The notes under the pieces are model-generated. The model searched no databases. It was not told where the DNA came from and saw only the letters and a program-made list of their open reading frames with translations. The position numbers were made by a program, and so were the translations under genes. Shown one piece after another: positions 1 through 8,216 of a stretch of DNA of 33,779 nucleotides. The stretch is taken from the NCBI GenBank assembly GCA_018266875.1, contig JAFDZR010000026.1, forward strand, positions 1 to 33,779. Reading direction: 5' to 3'. Source of the stretch: Bacteroidota bacterium. Its GTDB lineage: Bacteria > Bacteroidota > Ignavibacteria > Tepidaquicellales > Tepidaquicellaceae. Each line of letters starts with the position of its first letter. Positions within the stretch are counted from its first letter, which is position 1.

Positions 1-1
1 A

Positions 2-1015
2 GCAGACGGAAGCGGTGAACTTAACACTGCTCCGGCCACAACTTCAGCTTTTGTGCCAACTGCATCACAGTGGGCTCCAAAGATCTATTCGCTGCCTGCG
101 GGAACCAACAGGGTAAGACTGAGAGCTGAAAGCGGATGGGGAAATAATCTTTATCTTGATAATATCTGCGTGCAGGCGCTGCCATTGGCTGTAGCAAATA
201 ATATTGGAATTTGCCCTGAAGGATTTTACAGAAATTCGCCTCCGCAGGAAATCCCTGATACTTTCAGAGTATACTTAAGGAGAGTAGATTTTCCCAATAT
301 TACTGTTGATTCTTCAACATTTTTCATGACTTCCGGTGGAAACGGATTTCCATTATTTAATAAAGCTTTGAGCGGCAACTATTATCTTGTATTTAAACAC
401 AGAAACTCGCTTGAAACATGGACAAATGCGGGAGTATTTAATTACACCAGAGGAAATAGTTATAATGTTGATATTATTAACAATAATTCTCTGGTTTACG
501 GAGGAAATCAGGCACTGATGGATCCGTTATACGGATTTTACGGAAATTACAGCGGCGATGTGAATTATGACAACATTATTGACATAGGCGATCTGGCTGT
601 CATAGATAATGATGCTAATAATTTTGCATCAGGATATGTGATCTCAGACATTAATGGTGATAATTTTGTAGATGTGTCAGACTATGCACTTGCAGATAAT
701 AATGCATATAACATTGTAACAAGACAGGCGCCTCCGGGAGCTGAACCTTCCCCCGCACCTGTAAACAATGACAATCCTGAATTCAAAACAGATGCTGAGA
801 GAGAGAAATATGAAATGGCTCAGAAGATCATGAGAGAAAAAGGCATAACTGAAGAAGTAAATAAAGTTCAGGAGCCGGTTCTCAATGAAGTTCTGAAACT
901 TAGAAAAGAAAGAGATCAGCACAGAACGAAACCTGTCAGAAATTCAGAGACAGACAGAGTTCAGATGAATAAAAAGAGCGGATCATTCGGACTGGGATTT
1001 AATTCCGGGATGTAA
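2..1015 (+). CDS. Secreted multidomain protein with dockerin-like repeats, 5' truncated by the window edge
   Basis: The reading frame is open to the window start, so this is the C-terminal 337 residues of a larger protein. A GTG at 53 is internal, because the codons before it align with the equivalent region of the next gene. In order: the end of a jelly-roll domain (to about residue 57, ending SGWGNNLYLDNIC), a beta domain starting EGFYR at residue 73 and containing RNSLETW, and two EF-loop-like calcium motifs with D/N at loop positions 1, 3, 5, 9 and 12 (starting at D186 and D216, 30 residues apart). A charged tail of about 90 residues follows. The first copy is DVNYDNIIDIGD, the dockerin pattern. 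The N-terminal function is unknown. It is the first of four tandem relatives. The family is probably exported and surface-exposed, but no T9SS C-terminal domain is visible. Confidence 0.85.
   Translation, partial: ADGSGELNTAPATTSAFVPTASQWAPKIYSLPAGTNRVRLRAESGWGNNLYLDNICVQALPLAVANNIGICPEGFYRNSPPQEIPDTFRVYLRRVDFPNITVDSSTFFMTSGGNGFPLFNKALSGNYYLVFKHRNSLETWTNAGVFNYTRGNSYNVDIINNNSLVYGGNQALMDPLYGFYGNYSGDVNYDNIIDIGDLAVIDNDANNFASGYVISDINGDNFVDVSDYALADNNAYNIVTRQAPPGAEPSPAPVNNDNPEFKTDAEREKYEMAQKIMREKGITEEVNKVQEPVLNEVLKLRKERDQHRTKPVRNSETDRVQMNKKSGSFGLGFNSGM
129..171 (+). repeat. 43-bp segment identical to 3526-3568 in the next gene
   Basis: The bases coding for the KSGWGNNLYLDNIC stretch at the end of the jelly-roll domain are identical in the first two genes, while flanking codons differ at synonymous sites. 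The third gene has the same protein motif but several base differences (around 7075-7117). This suggests recent duplication or gene conversion between the first two genes. Confidence 0.75.
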
Positions 1016-1334
1016 GTTCTGAAAATTTAAAATAGTAACAGCAAAAAAGCCGCGGAGAATTATCTCCGCGGTTTTTTTTTCAATCCTGCGTAAAGAGAAT
1101 TATTGATTTCTTCTCTTTATACTTTCCTATTTTTATTTGAGATATGACTTGAAAAAACAAATTCTAATTATTTTCTTGATTCATACAATTTTATCTTAAG
1201 CATTTGCATTAAAATTTTAACATTTCAGTTTACTGTATCCTCTTTTTTTCATCTGAATTTTAAAATTATTCAGTTTAAATCTAAAATTAACCTGTTTTAA
1301 AACCAAAAAACATTTTACTAAATAAAATAAAATA
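1016..1334. other. Intergenic region between the first two large secreted-protein genes
   Basis: The first 65 bases hold the terminator. The remaining 254 bases are very AT-rich with no ORF, tRNA or convincing promoter motif. The leader just before the next gene is A-rich (aaataaaataaaata) and has no Shine-Dalgarno sequence, as is common in Bacteroidota-related bacteria. Confidence 0.6.
1044..1080 (+). terminator. Rho-independent terminator after the first gene
   Basis: The hairpin has a perfect 9-bp stem, CCGCGGAGA / TCTCCGCGG, with a 4-nt ATTA loop. An A-run precedes it and nine T follow, so it could work in both directions. It lies 34 nt after the stop codon. Confidence 0.9.
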
Positions 1335-4300
1335 ATGAAAAATCCTATTCTTTTTCGGAGTGCATTGACTGCATTATGCATCGCAGTGATTATCCTGATC
1401 GCAGGTACAGAAGTGTTTCAGGGAACTGAGAAAACTGATTTCCAGAAACAGATAGAAAAGTTTTACGATTATGATGAAACGGATCCTTACATTGACAGGC
1501 CGACATCTGAATCGAGAATGCATATGACAGAAGGGGATGACGTTCTCGATGTCATTACAGACGCAACCGGTTTTGATAATTTTGAGATCGGAACGGACAA
1601 TGCAGAGCAGATGCTGGTTTCAAATCCCCGCAATCCACTGCAGATGCAGTTCGGAGTTAACGGCGGCAGCGGGCAGAATGCATATTATACAAACAACGGT
1701 CACGACTGGACATTAAGCAATCCTTCATATCATCCTTCGACATGCTGCGATCCTTGGTCTGCATGGGACAGTCTCGGGATCCTTCATTACGGATCGGGAG
1801 TGAGCGGACAGTATGTTTATAACTCGACAAACGGAGGTCAGACTTACAGCGCTCCCGTTTTGTCAGTAAGCGGTAATGACAGAAACACAATGGCAGCTGA
1901 CCAGACTAACGGACCATATTCAAATTATCTGTATGCAGCTATTACACCGGGTAATTTTGCCAGAAGTTTAAACGGCGGAGCTACCTGGACAACGACATAT
2001 ACTCCAAGCAATACAATACCCGGAGTCATGATAGCAGTCGGTCCAAATGGCAGTACTCAGGGCGGATGCGTAATGTATGTAACAAATTCAGGAACCTCTT
2101 CCAATGTAACCTATACTTTCCACAGGTCGCTTGACGGCGGCGCTACATTCAGCGTCAGATCAAGTCTTACAGTGGCGGGGTATGTAGGAACACTCAATAC
2201 TGCAGGAAGGCTTGTCATCAACAACGGAAGAACAAGACCGTATCCGATGATAGCAATGGACAACAGCTACGGTCCGAACAGGGGAAGACTTTATCTTGTA
2301 TATGCTTCCAACGTTCCTGCAGGTAACGGTAATAAACCTGATATTATTATGCAGTATTCTGATAATCAGGGTTCAACATGGTCAAATAAAATTACAGTCA
2401 ACGACGTAACAACCGGCGATCAGTGGTTTCCGGCTATCTGGTGTGAAAAGGAAACGGGAAGACTTTACATTAAATGGTATGACACAAGGGAGAACCCTGC
2501 AACTTATGCAGTTAATGTTTATGCTACTTACACTGACGACGGGGGAACTACATTTGCTGCTAATCAAAAACTCACAACCACATCATGGACATATCCCAGT
2601 CCGGCATGCGCTCCGAACATTAACTGTTACAGAGGAGACTATGACGGAATGACTGCAAATCCGAAAACATCTTATTCTGTTTGGTATGACGGAAGACTGG
2701 GAACTTACAAGAATATTGGCGCATATTTTCCTGATTATGCAATGACAGTTGCTCCGACTTCCACATCTATTTTCACTACAAATGACTTCAGATATGTGGA
2801 TGTGAATATTCCGGCGGTGAAGTTGTACACAGATGATGTAATATTTACCACATCAGTCAGTCCGGCTCCCGGATCGGGAAGTATAGTGGCGGATTTTCCC
2901 GGTGGAAATTCTGTCAGCGCACCTTATCCAAAAACAGCAGATATGAGGATCAGGACAATAGGAACTGTTACAACAGGAGTATATACAGTTACAGTTACAG
3001 GCTCCGGTCCAAACGGAACTCCGGTTCACAAGCGGACTGTATTTTTAACTGTAAACTCAACATTATCATCGGCACCTTGCGAAGATTTTAGTTCGACAAT
3101 GTTCCCGCCGGATAATCTGGATATAGATTATGCAGGAACTTTACAGTGGAGCAGAAACACTGTATCCGCTTACGGAACAGGAACAGGTTCAGCTAAATTC
3201 AATTTTTATAGTGCCAACAATAATGAAGTTCAGTCTTTTATTTCAAAAAGTTTTACGCCGGTCGGTTCAGGATCTTACCTGACATTTGATGAAGCTTATG
3301 CAGGTTTTTCTCCTTCATTTGGTCCTGATACATTATTAGTGGAATCCTCGACCAATTTTGGTGCTTCATATACACTGCATGAGACATTAATAGGATACGG
3401 TGACGGAACTGGAGAACTGACAACTGCTCCGCCTGTATTATCTCCGTTTGTTCCAACAGCTTCACAATGGGCTCCAAAGATATATGCTTTGCCTAACGGA
3501 ACCAACAAGATCAGACTGACAGCAAAAAGCGGATGGGGAAATAATCTTTATCTTGATAATATCTGCGTTCAGTCTCTACCTACACCTTCTTCGATTTCAA
3601 ACATCGGTCTTCTTCCCGAAGGATTTTACAGACCTTTGCCTTCACCCAATGCCATACAGGATACGGCAAGAGTTTATTTACACAGAACAGATTACCCGAA
3701 TATCGCGGTGGATTCTATGGTTTCATACTACAGTACGAATGCGGTTGCGAATTCTCCAATGACAAGAGCATTATCGGGAAATTACTATATAGTGGTCAAA
3801 CACAGGAACAGCATAGAGACATGGAGCAAGAGCGGTGGCGAGAGCTACACAAGAGGATCTGCGTTAGGCTTTAATTTTATACAGCCGGTTGGACAGGCAT
3901 ACAATAATAATCAGTCGCTTATAGATGCGGGCTTCGGATTTTACGGATTATTCGGAGGTGACTGCAATCAGGACGGTATCATTGATGTAGCTGACCTTGG
4001 AATAATTGATAATGACGCTTCAAATTTTGCAAGCGGATATGTAATTTCCGATCTTAACGGTGACGACTTTGCAGATCTTTCAGATTATGCAATTGCCGAT
4101 AACAACGCTTCAAATTTTGTCACGAAGATGACGCCTCCCGGAGCTGAACCTGCACCGGTAAAAAATGACATACCTGTTTTCAAAACAGATGCCGAGAGAG
4201 ATAAATATCAATTGTCTCAGAAGATAATGATGGAAAAAGGCATTACAGGTGAAGTGAAAAAAGTTAACGAACCTGTTCTGAATGATGCGCTGAAACAAAG

Positions 4301-4397
4301 AAAAATAAGGGATAAGAAAAGAAAAAAACCTGTTCTAAAAACGGACAATTCCCTAAACCAGAATAGTAACACTATAAGTACATTTGGATTTAAATAA
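1335..4397 (+). CDS. Secreted sialidase-like (Asp-box) protein with jelly-roll, GFYR and dockerin-like domains
   Basis: The product has 1020 residues. A hydrophobic signal segment (about residues 8-24) follows MKNP. Residues 70-470 form a sialidase/BNR-like propeller with repeated Asp-box motifs (STNGGQTY, SLNGGATW, SLDGGATF, SDNQGSTW, TDDGGTTF). Residues about 476-575 are an Ig-like strand domain. A jelly-roll domain runs from C582 to C744. The GFYR domain starts at E762 and contains RNSIETWSKSGG. Two dockerin-like calcium loops begin at D876 and D906, and a charged tail of about 75 residues closes the protein. No sialidase FRIP/RIP arginine motif was recognised, so enzymatic activity is unproven and the propeller may only bind. 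The shared C-terminal module links it to the genes on both sides. No T9SS C-terminal domain is seen. Confidence 0.85.
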   Translation: MKNPILFRSALTALCIAVIILIAGTEVFQGTEKTDFQKQIEKFYDYDETDPYIDRPTSESRMHMTEGDDVLDVITDATGFDNFEIGTDNAEQMLVSNPRNPLQMQFGVNGGSGQNAYYTNNGHDWTLSNPSYHPSTCCDPWSAWDSLGILHYGSGVSGQYVYNSTNGGQTYSAPVLSVSGNDRNTMAADQTNGPYSNYLYAAITPGNFARSLNGGATWTTTYTPSNTIPGVMIAVGPNGSTQGGCVMYVTNSGTSSNVTYTFHRSLDGGATFSVRSSLTVAGYVGTLNTAGRLVINNGRTRPYPMIAMDNSYGPNRGRLYLVYASNVPAGNGNKPDIIMQYSDNQGSTWSNKITVNDVTTGDQWFPAIWCEKETGRLYIKWYDTRENPATYAVNVYATYTDDGGTTFAANQKLTTTSWTYPSPACAPNINCYRGDYDGMTANPKTSYSVWYDGRLGTYKNIGAYFPDYAMTVAPTSTSIFTTNDFRYVDVNIPAVKLYTDDVIFTTSVSPAPGSGSIVADFPGGNSVSAPYPKTADMRIRTIGTVTTGVYTVTVTGSGPNGTPVHKRTVFLTVNSTLSSAPCEDFSSTMFPPDNLDIDYAGTLQWSRNTVSAYGTGTGSAKFNFYSANNNEVQSFISKSFTPVGSGSYLTFDEAYAGFSPSFGPDTLLVESSTNFGASYTLHETLIGYGDGTGELTTAPPVLSPFVPTASQWAPKIYALPNGTNKIRLTAKSGWGNNLYLDNICVQSLPTPSSISNIGLLPEGFYRPLPSPNAIQDTARVYLHRTDYPNIAVDSMVSYYSTNAVANSPMTRALSGNYYIVVKHRNSIETWSKSGGESYTRGSALGFNFIQPVGQAYNNNQSLIDAGFGFYGLFGGDCNQDGIIDVADLGIIDNDASNFASGYVISDLNGDDFADLSDYAIADNNASNFVTKMTPPGAEPAPVKNDIPVFKTDAERDKYQLSQKIMMEKGITGEVKKVNEPVLNDALKQRKIRDKKRKKPVLKTDNSLNQNSNTISTFGFK

Positions 4398-4425
4398 GCA
4401 ATTCAATTTATCGGATTATTGATAA

Positions 4426-4458
4426 TATAAAGCCGTGAACTCAATTCACGGCTTTATA
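4426..4458 (+). terminator. Hairpin terminator after the second secreted-protein gene
   Basis: A perfect 14-bp inverted repeat (TATAAAGCCGTGAA / TTCACGGCTTTATA) surrounds a 5-nt loop. It shares the AAAGCCGTGA / TCACGGCTTT core with the terminators after the next two paralogues. The T-run is short, broken by TATA before ATTTTT. Confidence 0.8.
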
Positions 4459-4622
4459 TAAATTTTTACAGACTCCGATTTAATGGGGAATATATTTTGA
4501 AATAGGCATACGATTTTATTTTTATGGACTCTCATATATAAATTCTCTGCCCTGAATCCAGTCAGATTAGTTCTTCCAAATTTTCTATCTGTATAAAATT
4601 TTTTTAAAAAATAAATAATAAC

Positions 4623-7600
4623 ATGAAAACACTTTTAAAATTTTCACTTGCGGCAATTCTATTTTTCAGCTTGATCGATCTGAAATTAAGTATAGACGGG
4701 ATTGAGATTCAATTGAAATCCATATCAGCCCAGCAGAATAATTCTGTCTGGACAGATAAAGCGGATCTTTCGAAAAATGATATACCTGAAGTGCTTCCTG
4801 AAAAATTCAGATATCTGAAACTTGATTATGTCTCAATGAGAGGTATGCTGAGGACTGCGCCATTTGAATTAAGCGAACGTGCATTTAACTCACCTCTCGT
4901 AATTGAACTGCCTCATCCTGACGGAGGTATGTCAAAATTTTATGTAACTGAATATTCAATGATGGAGCCCGGACTTGCAGAGGAATTTCCTGAAATTAAA
5001 ACATACAATGTGAAGGGAATTGATGATCCGTATGCAGTTGGTAAAATTGATGTTACTTCAGCCGGATTTCACGGTATGATACTGACAGTAAACGGCGATT
5101 ATTTTATTGATCCTGTCAGAATAGGCAATCCGGAAAATTACATAAGTTTTTACAAATCAGATTATAAAAGGATACAATTATTTGAATGTCTTGTTAATGA
5201 GATTTCTGATAATACTGAACTTATAAACAGTCAAAATAATGTTATGACAGGACAGCAGCTAAGGAATTACAGATTGGCATGCGCAGCTACAGGAGAGTAT
5301 ACTGCATATCACGGCGGAACAGTTCCGCTTGGACAGGCGGCTATTGTGACAGCAGTAAACAGAGTAAATCAAATCTATGAGCGGGATCTGTCTGTCAGGA
5401 TGACTTTGGTAGCAAATAACAACCTGCTTGTATATACTAATGCAGCGACCGATCCTTACACAAACAACAACGGATCAACAATGCTTGGTCAGAATCAAAC
5501 GAATATTAATTCAGTGATAGGTTCTGCCAATTATGATATCGGTCACGTATTCAGCACAGGCGGAGGTGGAGTTGCATACCTGAGTTGTGTCTGCACCAGT
5601 AACAAGGCAAGAGGCGTTACAGGATCTTCAGCTCCAATTGGAGACCCGTTCTGGATAGATTATGTGGCGCATGAGATGGGACATCAGTTCGGAGGTAATC
5701 ATACATTCAACAGTGTTACCAGCAGCTGCGGAGGCGGAAACAGAAACGGATCGACTGCATACGAACCGGGAAGCGGTACAACAATACAGGCATATGCCGG
5801 TATTTGCGGAGCGGATAATTTACAGCCGAACAGTGATGCGTTGTTTCATACTGCAAGTTATTCGGAAATGATTGCTTTTACGCAGTCAGGAAGCGGAAAT
5901 AATTGTCCGCAAATTACAAACACCGGAAATACTCCTCCTACGGTTAATGTTCCTGCAGGAGGATTTACAATTCCGATAAGTACACCCTTTGAATTAACGG
6001 GTTCGGCAACAGATAATGAAACTCCCGGTTCATTGACTTACTGCTGGGAAGAATACGATCTCGGTCCGGCAGGTTCACCGAATTCACCTTCGGGAAACGC
6101 TCCGATCTTCAGGTCATTTTTACCTGTCACATCACCGACTAGAACTTTTCCCAAGCTAAGTGATCTTTTAAACAACACTTCTACTATCGGTGAAATATTG
6201 CCAACTTACACAAGGAATTTAACTTTCCGTCTTACAGTCAGAGATAACAGTGCCGGCGGCGGAGGAGTAAATTTTAACACTGTGGCATTCAACGTTAGCA
6301 ATACTTCAGGTCCATTTACTGTCACACAGCCGAATACTTCTGTTACATGGAGTTCAGGTTCTCAGGCAGTTACATGGAATGTTGCAAATACAACATCTGC
6401 GCCAGTAAGCTGCAGTTCAGTGGATATATTACTTTCTACCGACGGAGGAATCACATTCCCAACAACATTATTGTCCGGAACTCCGAATGACGGATCACAG
6501 ACAGTTACAATTCCAAATTTAAGTACAACTTCAGCAAGGATCAAAGTAAAGTCGGTGGGGAATGTATTCTTTGATATTTCCAATACAAATTTTACAATTA
6601 CAGGCGGACCCGTTCCGCTTCCATGCACTGATTTTACAACGGGAACATTTCCGCCTCCGGGTTTTTCTCTTGAATTTTCCGGAACAAATTACTGGTCAAG
6701 AGAAACTGAATCCGCTTATGGAAATATATCGGGATCTGCGAAATTCGATTTTTACAATGCAAGCAATAATGAAGTTCAGTCAGTAGTCTCTGATAATTTT
6801 GATCCAGCGCTTGCAGGTACTTATCTGACATTTGACGAAGCATACGCTCCATATACAAATGCAAGTTTTGGACCTGACACTTTACAGGTTGAAGCATCAA
6901 GTAATTCTGGCGGATCATACACAGTTTTGGCAACACTCATCGGCAGAGTTGACGGAACAGGAGAATTAAATACCGCACCTCCAAACGCAAGTCCTTTTAG
7001 TCCTGCGAATTCCGAATGGGCGTCAAAAATATATTCACTGCCGGTAGGTACAAATAAGATCCGGCTGAAAGCAAAAAGCGGCTGGGGAAATAATCTATAC
7101 TTAGATAATGTTTGCGTGCAGACACTTGCGGATCCGTCCACTTCCAATTTTATAGGGTGCACACCGCAGGGTTTTTACCGCGGCACACCGGATATTTTCA
7201 GCGGCATTCCGGATACAGTAAGAATATTCCTTCGCAGGCTTGATTTCCCAAATGTAATTGCTGACTCAGCAAAAGTATATTTAGATGATTTTACCGGATC
7301 TGATCCTGTATTTTCCAATGCACTATCCGGGACTTATTATATTCAGCTAATTCACAGAAACAGTATCGAGACATGGAGTAAATCCGGTGGTCAGTCATTT
7401 ACAAGAGGAAGTATTTTCAATTTTGATTTTCTGGGAGTAAATAATGCATACAACAATAATCAGTTTCAGGTGAATGCGGCTCAGGATTTTTGGGGAATGT
7501 TCGGAGGTGACTGCACTCAGGACGGACTTGTGGATATTTCCGATCTGGCATTAATTGACAACGATGCGGGAAATTTTGCATCAGGGTATGTGATCTCAGA

Positions 7601-7952
7601 TGTGAACGGAGATGATTTTACTGACCTTTCTGATTATGCTCTTGCTGATAATAATGCGTTTAACATAGTTACAGTTCAGGCGCCTCCGGGCGCATCGCCG
7701 TCACCTTCTCCGGCAAATGATACGCCAGTTCTAAAAACCGAAGCGGAAAGAAATAAATACATGCTTTCACTGAAAAATAAAAATGAGAAAGTTCGATCAG
7801 AAAAAGAGAACAAATTTAATATATCTGAATTGAATGAAGTGCTGAAACAGAGAAGTGAAAGAGATAAACTCAGAACAGCTCCGGTGAGGAAGAATAAAGA
7901 AGTCAGAATTAATTCTCAAAAAATCATCAAAAGATATCAGAAAGTAAAGTGA
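4623..7952 (+). CDS. Secreted reprolysin-like zinc metalloprotease with dockerin-like C-terminus
   Basis: The product has 1109 residues. The N-terminal hydrophobic segment (about residues 5-22) is an export signal and residues to about 210 look like a propeptide. The catalytic domain carries the metzincin zinc motif HEMGHQFGGNH (H350, E351, H354, H360). Where relatives usually have the Met-turn (STIMAYAGICG-like), this protein reads TTIQAYAGICG, with Gln at 389. After it come two beta-sandwich domains (about 438-560 and 564-658), a jelly-roll domain (C668 to C831), the GFYR domain (from Q849, with RNSIETWSKSGG), two dockerin-like calcium loops (from D963 and D993) and a charged tail. The reprolysin-type fold with added adhesive domains is typical of exported Bacteroidota proteases. 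Its substrate cannot be told from sequence. Confidence 0.88.
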   Translation: MKTLLKFSLAAILFFSLIDLKLSIDGIEIQLKSISAQQNNSVWTDKADLSKNDIPEVLPEKFRYLKLDYVSMRGMLRTAPFELSERAFNSPLVIELPHPDGGMSKFYVTEYSMMEPGLAEEFPEIKTYNVKGIDDPYAVGKIDVTSAGFHGMILTVNGDYFIDPVRIGNPENYISFYKSDYKRIQLFECLVNEISDNTELINSQNNVMTGQQLRNYRLACAATGEYTAYHGGTVPLGQAAIVTAVNRVNQIYERDLSVRMTLVANNNLLVYTNAATDPYTNNNGSTMLGQNQTNINSVIGSANYDIGHVFSTGGGGVAYLSCVCTSNKARGVTGSSAPIGDPFWIDYVAHEMGHQFGGNHTFNSVTSSCGGGNRNGSTAYEPGSGTTIQAYAGICGADNLQPNSDALFHTASYSEMIAFTQSGSGNNCPQITNTGNTPPTVNVPAGGFTIPISTPFELTGSATDNETPGSLTYCWEEYDLGPAGSPNSPSGNAPIFRSFLPVTSPTRTFPKLSDLLNNTSTIGEILPTYTRNLTFRLTVRDNSAGGGGVNFNTVAFNVSNTSGPFTVTQPNTSVTWSSGSQAVTWNVANTTSAPVSCSSVDILLSTDGGITFPTTLLSGTPNDGSQTVTIPNLSTTSARIKVKSVGNVFFDISNTNFTITGGPVPLPCTDFTTGTFPPPGFSLEFSGTNYWSRETESAYGNISGSAKFDFYNASNNEVQSVVSDNFDPALAGTYLTFDEAYAPYTNASFGPDTLQVEASSNSGGSYTVLATLIGRVDGTGELNTAPPNASPFSPANSEWASKIYSLPVGTNKIRLKAKSGWGNNLYLDNVCVQTLADPSTSNFIGCTPQGFYRGTPDIFSGIPDTVRIFLRRLDFPNVIADSAKVYLDDFTGSDPVFSNALSGTYYIQLIHRNSIETWSKSGGQSFTRGSIFNFDFLGVNNAYNNNQFQVNAAQDFWGMFGGDCTQDGLVDISDLALIDNDAGNFASGYVISDVNGDDFTDLSDYALADNNAFNIVTVQAPPGASPSPSPANDTPVLKTEAERNKYMLSLKNKNEKVRSEKENKFNISELNEVLKQRSERDKLRTAPVRKNKEVRINSQKIIKRYQKVK

Positions 7953-7988
7953 TGATGTAAAACCTGAAATAAAATAATTTCATATCAG

Positions 7989-8023
7989 AAAAGCCGTGAG
8001 GAAAATTCTTCACGGCTTTTTTA
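7989..8023 (+). terminator. Rho-independent terminator after the metalloprotease gene
   Basis: The stem AAAAGCCGTGA / TCACGGCTTTT, extended by GGAA/TTCT pairing, is followed by a T-run. From 7990 it is identical for 34 bases to the terminator after the next gene (12613-12646). Confidence 0.88.
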
Positions 8024-8116
8024 TCAGGAGGTGCAATGGTAACTCAATTTAAAAATGTGACTTGATTATAAAAAAGAATTCCTGCTAATTTTCTCAATTC
8101 AAAATTTATTGATATA

Positions 8117-8140
8117 TGCATTTAATAATGCATTTAATAA
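8117..8140 (+). repeat. Two tandem copies of a 12-bp AT-rich unit
   Basis: The unit TGCATTTAATAA occurs twice without mismatch, 77 bases before the start codon of the fourth secreted-protein gene. It could be a binding site or chance in AT-rich DNA. Confidence 0.45.
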
Positions 8141-8202
8141 TGGCACTTCTACACAAACCTTTTTCAATCCATTTAAAACATTTTAAAAAATTTTAAAACA
8201 AG

Positions 8203-8208
8203 AAAGGA
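8203..8208 (+). promoter_or_regulatory. Shine-Dalgarno-like site that fixes a TTG start
   Basis: AAAGGA lies 8 nt before the TTG start of the large sialidase-like gene. It supports the TTG, which begins the lysine-rich part of a signal peptide directly. The next ATG (codon 15) would remove that part. The neighbouring paralogues have no such site. Confidence 0.6.
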
Positions 8209-8216
8209 AAATTCAG

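Noticed and set aside
1335-4397. Calling this protein a true exo-sialidase
   Set aside because: Asp-boxes show a propeller-type fold but occur in many non-sialidases. The arginine-triad and FRIP motifs were not found, so only a sialidase-like fold is stated.
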